From contig CALCKW010000007.1 in assembly GCA_937965695.1 (NCBI GenBank), forward strand, positions 71,106-135,105: a DNA stretch of 64,000 nucleotides. Direction: 5' to 3'. Shown here piece by piece: positions 57,142 through 64,000 of the stretch. Within the stretch, counting starts at the first letter, position 1. Every line of letters starts with the position of its first letter. A program made the translations under genes and the position numbers. This DNA is from an uncultured Granulosicoccaceae bacterium (GTDB lineage: Bacteria; Pseudomonadota; Gammaproteobacteria; CALCKW01). The notes below the pieces were generated by a model. The model saw only the letters and a list, made by a program, of their open reading frames with translations. It was not told the origin of the DNA and did not search any database.

Positions 57142-57480
57142 ATGGATCTTATTGAATGGTCTGACTTTCAAAAAGTACAACTCTGTGTGGGCACAGTGTT
57201 AACGGCTGAAGTTTTTGCAGAAGCCCGTAAACCGGCGTATAAGCTTGTGGTCGATTTTGGCGAATCCATCGGGCTGCGAAAAAGCAGTGCGCAGATTACC
57301 GATATTTATGAGGCCGAGGCCCTAGTGGGTAGGCAAGTGGTGGCAGTCGTAAATTTCCCAGCCAAACAAATTGGACCCATGATGTCAGAGTGTTTGGTGA
57401 CGGGTTTTCACCGCGAAGATGGGGCGGTGATATTGGCTGTACCGGATCAGCCAGTTCCGAATGGTGCAAGGCTAGCTTAG
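57142..57480 (+). CDS. csaA: CsaA-like tRNA-binding domain protein
   Basis: A 112-residue stand-alone tRNA-binding domain of the CsaA type, a dimeric OB-fold protein with suggested chaperone or tRNA-binding roles. Typical segments are VQLCVGTVLTAEVFAEARKPAYKLVVDFGE, RKSSAQITDIY, VVAVVNFPAKQIGPMMSECLVTGF, and a closing LAVPDQPVPNGARLA. An AGGT site precedes the ATG. It is convergent with the acyl-CoA ligase gene. Confidence 0.93.
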   Translation: MDLIEWSDFQKVQLCVGTVLTAEVFAEARKPAYKLVVDFGESIGLRKSSAQITDIYEAEALVGRQVVAVVNFPAKQIGPMMSECLVTGFHREDGAVILAVPDQPVPNGARLA

Positions 57481-57504
57481 CTGTAGCGTATTCCTAAGTG
57501 TGTT

Positions 57505-59124
57505 CTAACGCTTTTTTAATTCCCTAAAATCAAAAGCTGAGGCATGCAGTCTCGGGTCTTCGTCAGCTGCAAATATTGCGTGCTTTTGAATTTTCTGTGT
57601 CCCTGTTACGGGGATGCTATCTAGAAAGATTATCCATCCAGGTGCTTTGTAGTAGGCTAGTTCTTGGAATGCGCGGTCGAATAACTGTCGGGCTTGCGCG
57701 CGATCGGGTGCAACATCATTTAAAACAATGCAGGCTAGAACCTCTTCGTCACGCATTTCATCGTCTACAGGAATGACGGCAATCTGAGCGACAGAAGGGT
57801 GAGCCTGTAGGCATGCCTCTACCTCAGCAGCGGCGATGTTCTCGCCACTGCGGCGAATGATATTCTTTTTGCGATCTACAAAATAAAGCATGCCAGCCTC
57901 ATCTTGTTTTACTGTATCTCCGGTATGAAACCAGCCACCACGCCAAGCGTCTTCGGTAGCTTCGGGCAAGTTGAGATAGCCTGAAAAGGCCCCTCGTCGC
58001 GGTGATTCTTCACTGTATCTAATCACCATTTCTCCCGATTCACCGCAAGGTACTTCGAGGTCTTCTTCGTTCACTATGCGCACTTCGAGGCCTTCTTGGG
58101 GTAGACCCATGGCCCGCGTATGAATTTGTCTCGGCTCGTGGCAATTGGTGAGTATGCGGCACATCTCAGTCATGCCCCACACCTCGATCAGTGGCACGGC
58201 AAAACGCTTTTCAAACGCTCCGTGAAGTGTGGGTTCGACTCCCGCACCTAAGCCCCATCGCAATTGATGGTCCTTGTCTGCCTCGTTAGCTGGGGAATTC
58301 ATCAAGGCGGGTATGACCACTCCAAGATAGTGCATGCCCGTGGCGCGAGTGGCGCGTATCTCTGGCCACCAGCGGCTGCGGCTGAAACGCTCTGGTATTA
58401 TCTGGCAGTTGCCACTCACTATGCTGCCAAAGAGATGTAAAATAGCAGCATTGACGTGAAATAATGGCAACGGGTTGTATATTCGTTCTTCGCCTTCGCG
58501 CAGTTTAAAAAGCCCACCGCGACTGCAATACCACGCACCTTGCATCAACTCGTATTCGTGTCCGAGTATGCAACCCTTAGGTTTTCCAGTGGTGCCGGAG
58601 GTGTATAACAAGCTGGCTTCAGATGCTGGTGTGACGGCACCTGTGATAGGTGCCTCAAAACTTGCCTTTGGTATTTGAAGTGAACGTGCGTCCAGCAAAC
58701 CGGTGGGAATGGTTCTTCCAGATGCGGCAATAGCATCTTGCAGCTGGGCCACCAGTGGCTCTACAGAAATGGCCAGTTCAACCGCTGAATCCTGCAGGAC
58801 ATAGGCGGCCTCTGCAGGTCGATAATCTGGGTTCAAAGGTACCCATGAAATACCCAGACTATTCAACGCCAGTTTTAACAGCAACATTTCTGGTCGATTA
58901 CCCAACAGTACTGCGACACGGTGGCCGTGACCGTAGCCGGTCTCTTGCAGTGCTTGTCTATAGCCTTCTACAAGTGCCGTCGCCTCTAAAAAGCTTAGCT
59001 CTATGCCATCAGGGTAGTAGTCGCGCGTACTGTCCTGAGGAACGGCTAAAAAGCTATTGTCGGCGTACCGTCTAGTTGCTTGCTCAAAGCATTGGCCAAT
59101 GGTGATCTGTTCGATACTGATCAT
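57505..59124 (-). CDS. AMP-forming acyl-CoA ligase (CaiC-like)
   Basis: A 539-residue adenylate-forming enzyme that would activate an organic acid to its CoA ester. The P-loop-like motif is LLYTSGTTGKPKGCILGHEY, followed by the gate motif VIEVWGMTEMCRIL, GGWFHTGDTVKQDEAGMLYFVDRKKNIIRRSGENI, and the catalytic Lys in PVTGTQKIQKHAI. It is closest in style to crotonobetaine/carnitine-CoA ligases, but the substrate is not readable. It lies downstream of the TRAP importer on the same strand, so it may activate what the importer brings in. Confidence 0.88.
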   Translation of the reverse strand: MISIEQITIGQCFEQATRRYADNSFLAVPQDSTRDYYPDGIELSFLEATALVEGYRQALQETGYGHGHRVAVLLGNRPEMLLLKLALNSLGISWVPLNPDYRPAEAAYVLQDSAVELAISVEPLVAQLQDAIAASGRTIPTGLLDARSLQIPKASFEAPITGAVTPASEASLLYTSGTTGKPKGCILGHEYELMQGAWYCSRGGLFKLREGEERIYNPLPLFHVNAAILHLFGSIVSGNCQIIPERFSRSRWWPEIRATRATGMHYLGVVIPALMNSPANEADKDHQLRWGLGAGVEPTLHGAFEKRFAVPLIEVWGMTEMCRILTNCHEPRQIHTRAMGLPQEGLEVRIVNEEDLEVPCGESGEMVIRYSEESPRRGAFSGYLNLPEATEDAWRGGWFHTGDTVKQDEAGMLYFVDRKKNIIRRSGENIAAAEVEACLQAHPSVAQIAVIPVDDEMRDEEVLACIVLNDVAPDRAQARQLFDRAFQELAYYKAPGWIIFLDSIPVTGTQKIQKHAIFAADEDPRLHASAFDFRELKKR

Positions 59125-59240
59125 TAGATGCTTTCAAAAAGAAGGATTGGTGTAGTTTTACGCTGGAGAGTGTCTGGGTCAAGAATGATCTTTCAGAGAG
59201 TGATGTCAGCATACCCGTTTAAACAACAACTCGCGAATTG

Positions 59241-59264
59241 CCTTTGGGACGATTGTCCCAAAGG
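59241..59264 (-). terminator. Strong hairpin between the TRAP permease and ligase genes
   Basis: A perfect ten-base-pair stem (CCTTTGGGAC with GTCCCAAAGG, four-base loop) begins 14 bases after the permease stop on the minus strand. No T-run follows, so it may be a partial stop or an RNA-stability element between importer and ligase genes. Confidence 0.7.
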
Positions 59265-59277
59265 TGTAAACCCCGCG

Positions 59278-61410
59278 TTAGGTTTCGGCTGTCTCCGGAA
59301 TCGCTTTTATTCCTTGATGCGAGTGATATATCACGTACAGCACCAACATTGCGCCCAGTAGATTGGATGGCAAGCTTAAGGGGATGAAGGCTGCGGTACC
59401 ACCTAAGATTAGCAACAAGTACGACCACCAGACCAGTGGACCCTCAGCGTATTTCTGTATTAGCGCATTTAGAGCATAGATACCAAACAACGAGAAAAAC
59501 CCGACCTGCAGTACCTGCAACCACTCTCCGGTCGCCAGCGGCGTGTAGGCGAACAAGACCGGCACAATATAGAGACCTTTCGCTATTTTCCAGGCCTCCA
59601 CGCCAGTCGCCATGGGTTTGGATTCTGCGATACCGGCTGCTGCAAACGCAGCCAAGCACACGGGTGGAGTGACGTTGCTGTCTTGGCTTAGCCAAAAAAC
59701 TATTAGGTGTGCGGTGAGCAGGTAGCCGGCCAGAAGCTCAGGGCTAACAAGCGATGGGCGAAGTGATATGGCAACTTCGACAGGCATCGCTCTGATCAAT
59801 GACCAAGCCTGATCACTGTTCATGCCAGTGGCCACCAGCTCGGTGAAAGGCGAGTCAATCAGCATAAAAGACGCGACAGCTAGTGGGTCCGATATTCCGG
59901 CGACCAATTGCTGTGCGATGGCCACGTCAGCCAACATACCAGCTAGAGCTGGTGCTGACAGAATGGACAGAACAATATAAGCCGCGGTCACCGGAAGGCC
60001 CATGCCTAAAACTAAAGAAGCAAGGGTTATTAGTATCAACGCTATTGGTATAGACCCTTGCGACCACTGAGCAATCATCAATGCAAATGTATTGGCCAGT
60101 CCGGAGGTCGTTACAGCGTTGTTAATTAAGCCAACCGCGACCAGCAAAATAGCGGTCATGATTGAGGTCTTAACGCCGAGCGCAAGGGCCTTCGCAATTT
60201 TTTCCGGGGTCATTTTATTCCGTGTGAAGAAACTGACAAAAATCAGGCAGCCAATTGCGTAACAGGCCGCGAAACTGGGCGTATTGCCGCTGATCAATAG
60301 AAAGGTCATTAGTGAAAGCGGCAGTAAAAAGTTCAACATGCCAGCGATCACTTTTTCGCGATCAATGGGTGCTACTTCATCTGTGCCGATCTGATATTTA
60401 ATTGCTTCAATGCGAACAATGAATGCAACTGAAAGAAAATATAACAAGGCCGGTACAATAGATACTGCCACAATGGTGCTGTAAGCAATGCCGGTGTAGC
60501 TGGCCATGATGAAAGCTCCCGCTCCCATGATTGGAGGCATCAATTGCCCACCCGTCGATGCGGCTGCTTCTACACCTGCGGCAAACTGAGGCCTAAACCC
60601 GTTTGATTTCATCAACGGAATAGTTATTACACCAGTTGATGCCGTGTTTGCTATCGCAGAGCCCGAGATGGTGCCGGTTAAAGCTGAAGAAATGACGGCG
60701 ACAAAAGCGGCACCCCCTCGAAAGCGGCTGGCGACCAGTTTCGATATTTCTATCACAAAGTCTGAAGCGCCTGACACCACTAAGAAAGCGCCGAAAATCA
60801 TGAACAGCGTAATATTGGACGAGCTTATGGTGGTGATGATTCCAAACATGCCTTCATCGTTGTACAGCGATCGAAAAACGACATCGTCAATGGGCAAGTT
60901 TGCCGCACGGAACGCACCCGGTAAGTATTCTCCCAAAAATGTGATGTAGGAAAGAGACAAAACTATAAGGACTGGAATAATTAAGCCTGTCAGCCGGCGA
61001 GTGAGTTCAATAACTCCGACAACAACAAGAAAAGCGGCTGCCCAGTCTATGGCACCAAATTGCCAAGACTGACCAGTCTTGGCTAGGGTGCGTGCATACA
61101 CGCCGTTCTCAGCGTAAGCAATCCAAAGCGCGGCGAGAGAAATAGCAATGCCAAAGTTAAGATTCAGCCACCAAGTCTTGCCGTAGTGACGAGGCCCGGT
61201 GGTTAATGCGGCCAATAGGGCAAAGCCTGAAAAGTGAATGCAGTTTTGCCAGCGTGTCGATTCTGTCAAATACACGTTAGTTGCTACATGCCAAATGGCA
61301 AACAGGCAAACGGCCAGAAAAGCTGCTCGAGCAATCCACTTAGAACCGTACAAAGCATCTAGCTCAAATAATATTGTAGGGTCTATCGTTGCGGACTTGG
61401 ATGAAGTCAT
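59278..61410 (-). CDS. TRAP transporter fused permease (4TM/12TM, TAXI type)
   Basis: A 710-residue membrane protein combining the small (DctQ-like) and large (DctM-like) TRAP permease subunits, the layout used with TAXI binding proteins. Many membrane helices are visible. Diagnostic sections are ALTGTISGSAIANTASTGVITIPLMK, GVEAAASTGGQLMPPIMGAGAFIMA and the second half LVLGMGLPVTAAYIVLSILSAPAL. It imports an organic acid with sodium or protons. The binding-protein gene lies 79 bases upstream on the same strand. Confidence 0.94.
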   Translation of the reverse strand: MTSSKSATIDPTILFELDALYGSKWIARAAFLAVCLFAIWHVATNVYLTESTRWQNCIHFSGFALLAALTTGPRHYGKTWWLNLNFGIAISLAALWIAYAENGVYARTLAKTGQSWQFGAIDWAAAFLVVVGVIELTRRLTGLIIPVLIVLSLSYITFLGEYLPGAFRAANLPIDDVVFRSLYNDEGMFGIITTISSSNITLFMIFGAFLVVSGASDFVIEISKLVASRFRGGAAFVAVISSALTGTISGSAIANTASTGVITIPLMKSNGFRPQFAAGVEAAASTGGQLMPPIMGAGAFIMASYTGIAYSTIVAVSIVPALLYFLSVAFIVRIEAIKYQIGTDEVAPIDREKVIAGMLNFLLPLSLMTFLLISGNTPSFAACYAIGCLIFVSFFTRNKMTPEKIAKALALGVKTSIMTAILLVAVGLINNAVTTSGLANTFALMIAQWSQGSIPIALILITLASLVLGMGLPVTAAYIVLSILSAPALAGMLADVAIAQQLVAGISDPLAVASFMLIDSPFTELVATGMNSDQAWSLIRAMPVEVAISLRPSLVSPELLAGYLLTAHLIVFWLSQDSNVTPPVCLAAFAAAGIAESKPMATGVEAWKIAKGLYIVPVLFAYTPLATGEWLQVLQVGFFSLFGIYALNALIQKYAEGPLVWWSYLLLILGGTAAFIPLSLPSNLLGAMLVLYVIYHSHQGIKAIPETAET

Positions 61411-61448
61411 TTAGGCCTCGGGGTAAAATGTATTGCTAATGATTTCAA

Positions 61449-61480
61449 CCTCAACCCGTTACAAATGGCAACGGGTGAGG
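61449..61480 (-). other. Hairpin between TAXI binding-protein and permease genes
   Basis: CCTC plus ACCCGTT pairs with AACGGGT plus GAGG, with one bulged A and a nine-base loop. Such hairpins behind binding-protein genes usually protect the upstream message and let the binding protein be made in excess over the permease. Confidence 0.6.
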
Positions 61481-61489
61481 TGATGATCA

Positions 61490-62497
61490 CTAATCGGCGA
61501 TAAGGTGTGCGGGAATATCTAGGCCTTGTTCCTGATAGAAACGAGCCGCACCTGAGTGAAGTTTTACAGGCAATCCAGCAATCGATTTTTCAACAGCCAT
61601 CGCCTTTGTCGCAGGGTGTATAGCTTGTAAAAAAGGGAGGTTTTCGTAGATCGTTTTTGTCAATTTATAGACATGCTCTTCGTCAACACCGGCATTTGTC
61701 GCTAAGAAGTTTGGTTGCGCGATAGTTTGGATGTCTTTGTCTTGCTGTGGGTAAGTACCTGCAGCAATGGTGTAGGGAGTCCAAAGTTGGCGTTCTGCGT
61801 CCATTGCTTCTGCTTGCTCTGCCGTAACCTCTAGAAGTGAAAACTTATCGGCGTTAGCTGAAAGTAGTTTGGAAATAGCGCTGGTTGGTGGTCCGGAGGG
61901 TATACCCGCACCGACCACTTGACCGTTTGCCATCGCATCGACGGATGGGCCGTAGCCTGCATGGAAAAGTTCATAGTCAGCGTTTACATCTACACCTAGG
62001 CCCGCAAGTAAAACTGTGTTTGAACCCAACGTGCCTGAGTTTTGCTTACCCATAGCCATCGCGCTGCCTGTCACCGCTGCTAGGTCAGCAACCGTTCCTG
62101 TCTTCACGTTGTCGTTAGCAAGGATAAACTGTTCGACGTTTTGCCAGAGCATGGTCACAGCGCGCAAGTTTGACTGTGGTTCAGTAATTGGACCTGTACC
62201 CGTTGCCGCGTAGTATCCATACAGCCCTTGCAATATAGCGAACTGTGCTGTGTCTGCAGCGAGCGCCTGTACATTGGCACCAGAACCCGCAGAGTTGACT
62301 GCGGTAAGGCTGAATTTTTCTTTTGGCAGTAGTTTGATTTTGCTTAGTGTTGCTATCGCCGTTCCAACTGGGTGATAAGTACCGCCCGTTGATGCCGTGT
62401 TAAGTATGTAGTCGGTGTCTGCAGAGGCGGTGCTAGCACCAGCAACAAAGGTTGATCCCACGACCCATAGAATATTGCGTAATTGTTTTTTCATCAT
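61490..62497 (-). CDS. TAXI-family TRAP solute-binding protein
   Basis: A 335-residue periplasmic binding protein. The signal peptide ends near ASTASADTDYIL. The TAXI hallmark follows: LNTASTGGTYHPVGTAIATL, then VNSAGSGANVQALAADTAQFAILQGL and YGPSVDAMANGQVVGAGIPSGPPTSAI. The C-terminal part has TIYENLPFLQAIHPATKAMA. It feeds the fused TRAP permease. AGAGAG lies ahead of two adjacent ATGs. Confidence 0.94.
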   Translation of the reverse strand: MMKKQLRNILWVVGSTFVAGASTASADTDYILNTASTGGTYHPVGTAIATLSKIKLLPKEKFSLTAVNSAGSGANVQALAADTAQFAILQGLYGYYAATGTGPITEPQSNLRAVTMLWQNVEQFILANDNVKTGTVADLAAVTGSAMAMGKQNSGTLGSNTVLLAGLGVDVNADYELFHAGYGPSVDAMANGQVVGAGIPSGPPTSAISKLLSANADKFSLLEVTAEQAEAMDAERQLWTPYTIAAGTYPQQDKDIQTIAQPNFLATNAGVDEEHVYKLTKTIYENLPFLQAIHPATKAMAVEKSIAGLPVKLHSGAARFYQEQGLDIPAHLIAD

Positions 62498-62631
62498 GCT
62501 CTCTCTGATTGGTTAGCAGTTTGCGAGAGTCATTGTTGTTAATTTATTACTTGTGCACAATTGAGTGTAAGTGCTTGTAAAATAGAGTATTAAATAGAAA
62601 GTAGAGTTTTGTGGGTAAAGCCTGTTTGCTG

Positions 62632-62655
62632 AAATAGGCAATTTTTTGCCTATTT
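62632..62655. terminator. Inverted repeat between the regulator and TAXI genes
   Basis: AAATAGGCAA pairs perfectly with TTGCCTATTT around a TTTT loop. It lies 17 bases after the regulator stop and 135 bases before the TAXI start on the same strand. It may terminate the kinase-regulator message or serve as an operator for the importer operon. Confidence 0.6.
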
Positions 62656-62671
62656 TGGGTCTTTTCCATCG

Positions 62672-63274
62672 TCAGTCCTCGGATACTTGACGATTGATGC
62701 CCAGCTTACTCATCTTGTCGTTGAGGGTGCGGCGATTAATCTGCAGTGCATTAAGCACTAGTGCTATTCGACCGTTGTGCTGTTGCAGGCAAGACTCAAT
62801 CATGAATTTTTCGTAGGCGAGTACACGATGGCGAAAGGGAGCCTCGATATCGTTTGTGTTGAAGGCCAAGCGTTGCAGGCTGTCTACACTATATTGTGAC
62901 CCGATGATTTCTTGGATTTTTTCGAGCATTAAATCGGGTTCTACGGGTTTTTCTAGAAAATCCACAGCGCCCAATCGCATAGCAGCCACAATGTCAGGGA
63001 TACGCGCGTACCCCGAAAAAAACAATACGGGTAACAAAGGGCAAACTTGTCGGGCTTGTCGTACAAAGCTAAGGCCATCGCATTCTGGCATTCGCAGGTC
63101 TGTCACAACGAGATCAATGCGATGTTCACTGAGCATCGCTAGCGCACGTGATGCATGATCTGCGACCAGCACTTCTAGATTATTCAATCTTAGGAATCGC
63201 GAGTTGGCACCCAGAACATCGTGGTCATCGTCGAGTAATAAGATGGTCGTTGGTTGTTCTGCTATCTCACTCAT
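62672..63274 (-). CDS. Response regulator with receiver and Fis-type HTH
   Basis: A 200-residue regulator with a receiver domain (LLLDDDHDVLGANSRFL, phospho-Asp in LVVTDLRMPECDG, Lys in FLEKPVEP) and a C-terminal Fis-type helix-turn-helix (NGRIALVLNALQINRRTLNDKMSKLGI). It resembles DctD/NtrC without the central AAA+ domain, as in RegA/ActR regulators, so it should not need sigma-54. Its ATG overlaps the end of the kinase gene by eight bases. It probably controls the TRAP operon that follows. Confidence 0.92.
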   Translation of the reverse strand: MSEIAEQPTTILLLDDDHDVLGANSRFLRLNNLEVLVADHASRALAMLSEHRIDLVVTDLRMPECDGLSFVRQARQVCPLLPVLFFSGYARIPDIVAAMRLGAVDFLEKPVEPDLMLEKIQEIIGSQYSVDSLQRLAFNTNDIEAPFRHRVLAYEKFMIESCLQQHNGRIALVLNALQINRRTLNDKMSKLGINRQVSED

Positions 63275-64000
63275 CCGAGGGATTGTCGTTGTTTAGTAAG
63301 GGAAGACGCAAGGTAAAACGGCTTCCGCTGTTGTTCTTGCTATCCCAAAGTACCTCACCGTGGTGGCGTTCGGCGATTTGGCGGGTAAGCGCTAGACCCA
63401 GTCCAAGACCTTTGGTGTTGAGGGCGTGTTGTGAGAAGGGTGTAAACATATGCTTCTGAATTTCAGCATCTAGCCCTTTACCGTTGTCGGTGACAGAAAC
63501 ATCAACTGAATCACGATTAACGCTTGCTTGAAGAAAAATGCTCGGGGACTCTACTTTTTGTACGGCGTCGGATGCGTTGTATAACAAGTTTAGTAGAGCC
63601 TGTTGCAGCAAAACTTGATTGCCATTTATTGTGACTGCTGACGGGAGAGTGCGTGTGCTTAGATGGCTCGACAGCTGCTGACGTTCGCGATTGATGGTTT
63701 CGACGACATCGCTAATGAGTGTGTTGATGTTTAGCGGCCCAAGTTCGACCTGGCTTGGGCGGGAGATACTGCGCAGTGTCTCGACGACGCGTGATATCCG
63801 CTTGGTGGTTCGGTCGCAGTCAATGGCGGTTGCTCGAATATCATTGAGTTGCAGCTGCGGTTTTTCAATCATGGCTCGCAGGCTCGCAAGATTAAAACGC
63901 AAACTAGTCAGTGGTTGGTTTACTTCGTGGTTGATGGCGGCTGACATTCGGCCAATGACAGCGAAATTGGATTCGACAATCAGTGCGGATTGAGCCGTTT
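63267..64000 (-). CDS. Sensor histidine kinase, DctB-like (5'-truncated by window)
   Basis: C-terminal part of a kinase that continues past the window end; the frame is open upstream of the Met at 63947 (GRMSAAINHEVNQPL is preceded by ESNFAVI). The His box is SAAINHEVNQPLTSL, the N box LLNLLYNASDAVQ, and the G boxes VTDNGKGLDAEI and GLGLGLALTRQIAERHHG. The form resembles DctB. The sensor region lies outside the window. It is translationally coupled to the Fis-type regulator. Confidence 0.92.
   Translation of the reverse strand, partial: TAQSALIVESNFAVIGRMSAAINHEVNQPLTSLRFNLASLRAMIEKPQLQLNDIRATAIDCDRTTKRISRVVETLRSISRPSQVELGPLNINTLISDVVETINRERQQLSSHLSTRTLPSAVTINGNQVLLQQALLNLLYNASDAVQKVESPSIFLQASVNRDSVDVSVTDNGKGLDAEIQKHMFTPFSQHALNTKGLGLGLALTRQIAERHHGEVLWDSKNNSGSRFTLRLPLLNNDNPSDE

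Overview
The window looks like chromosome of a free-living, respiring heterotrophic gammaproteobacterium, probably marine. Reasons: the atpFHAGDC order followed at a distance by glmU-glmS, an envC / divergent polysaccharide deacetylase pair, HrpA, PepN, TesB and a TRAP transporter. I cannot name a genus. No rRNA, tRNA, CRISPR array, phage, insertion sequence or defence system was found. About 60 genes are supported; a few are new families or very diverged.

Layout. 1-5.3 kb: ATP synthase genes atpF (cut by the window start), atpH, atpA, atpG, atpD, atpC, closed by a strong terminator. 5.4-8.5 kb: a sugar-acid cassette (SMP-30-type lactonase and an L-idonate 5-dehydrogenase-like enzyme on the minus strand, a gluconate 5-dehydrogenase-like enzyme on the plus strand) placed between atpC and glmU, which are adjacent in many relatives. 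8.8-12.0 kb: glmU-glmS for UDP-GlcNAc synthesis. 12.1-17 kb (minus strand): divergent polysaccharide deacetylase, carboxy-terminal protease, EnvC and a membrane-anchored putative zinc protease, an envelope and cell-division set. 17.2-25.8 kb: pepN, small unknown proteins, an AIM24-family protein, kynureninase, a DUF302 protein, a SCO1-TlpA fusion, an Asp/Asn-hydroxylase-like oxygenase and a BsuPI-domain lipoprotein. 25.9-39.5 kb: hrpA, a cobalamin-binding-like protein, a DUF1223 protein, a MOSC protein, moaA, an aminotransferase, a second 2-oxoglutarate oxygenase, tpx, an L,D-transpeptidase and trpS.

39.5-48.5 kb is visibly more A+T-rich and forms one accessory module: a hybrid sensor kinase and an OmpR-type regulator facing an AfuABC-like ABC importer (binding protein, fused double permease, ATPase). 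A YqaB-like HAD phosphatase follows, broken by an in-frame TGA. The set reads as regulated uptake of a phosphorylated compound, probably a sugar phosphate, with the dephosphorylating enzyme now damaged.

48.5-59 kb: a methyltransferase, a DSD1-like PLP enzyme, an overlapping trio (asparaginase, an aldehyde-dehydrogenase-like protein, a membrane protein), tesB, a NUDIX hydrolase, an unknown protein with a structured leader, an outer-membrane barrel, an MmcQ/YjbR protein and csaA. 57.5-64 kb (minus strand): a histidine kinase (cut by the window end), a REC-Fis regulator, a TAXI-type TRAP binding protein, a fused TRAP permease and an acyl-CoA ligase. Strong hairpins separate these last genes. The order suggests sensing, import and CoA activation of an organic acid.

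All calls come from reading the sequence and family knowledge; no database search was run. Start codons were moved inward from the longest frame where a Shine-Dalgarno site, a signal peptide or family length argued for it.
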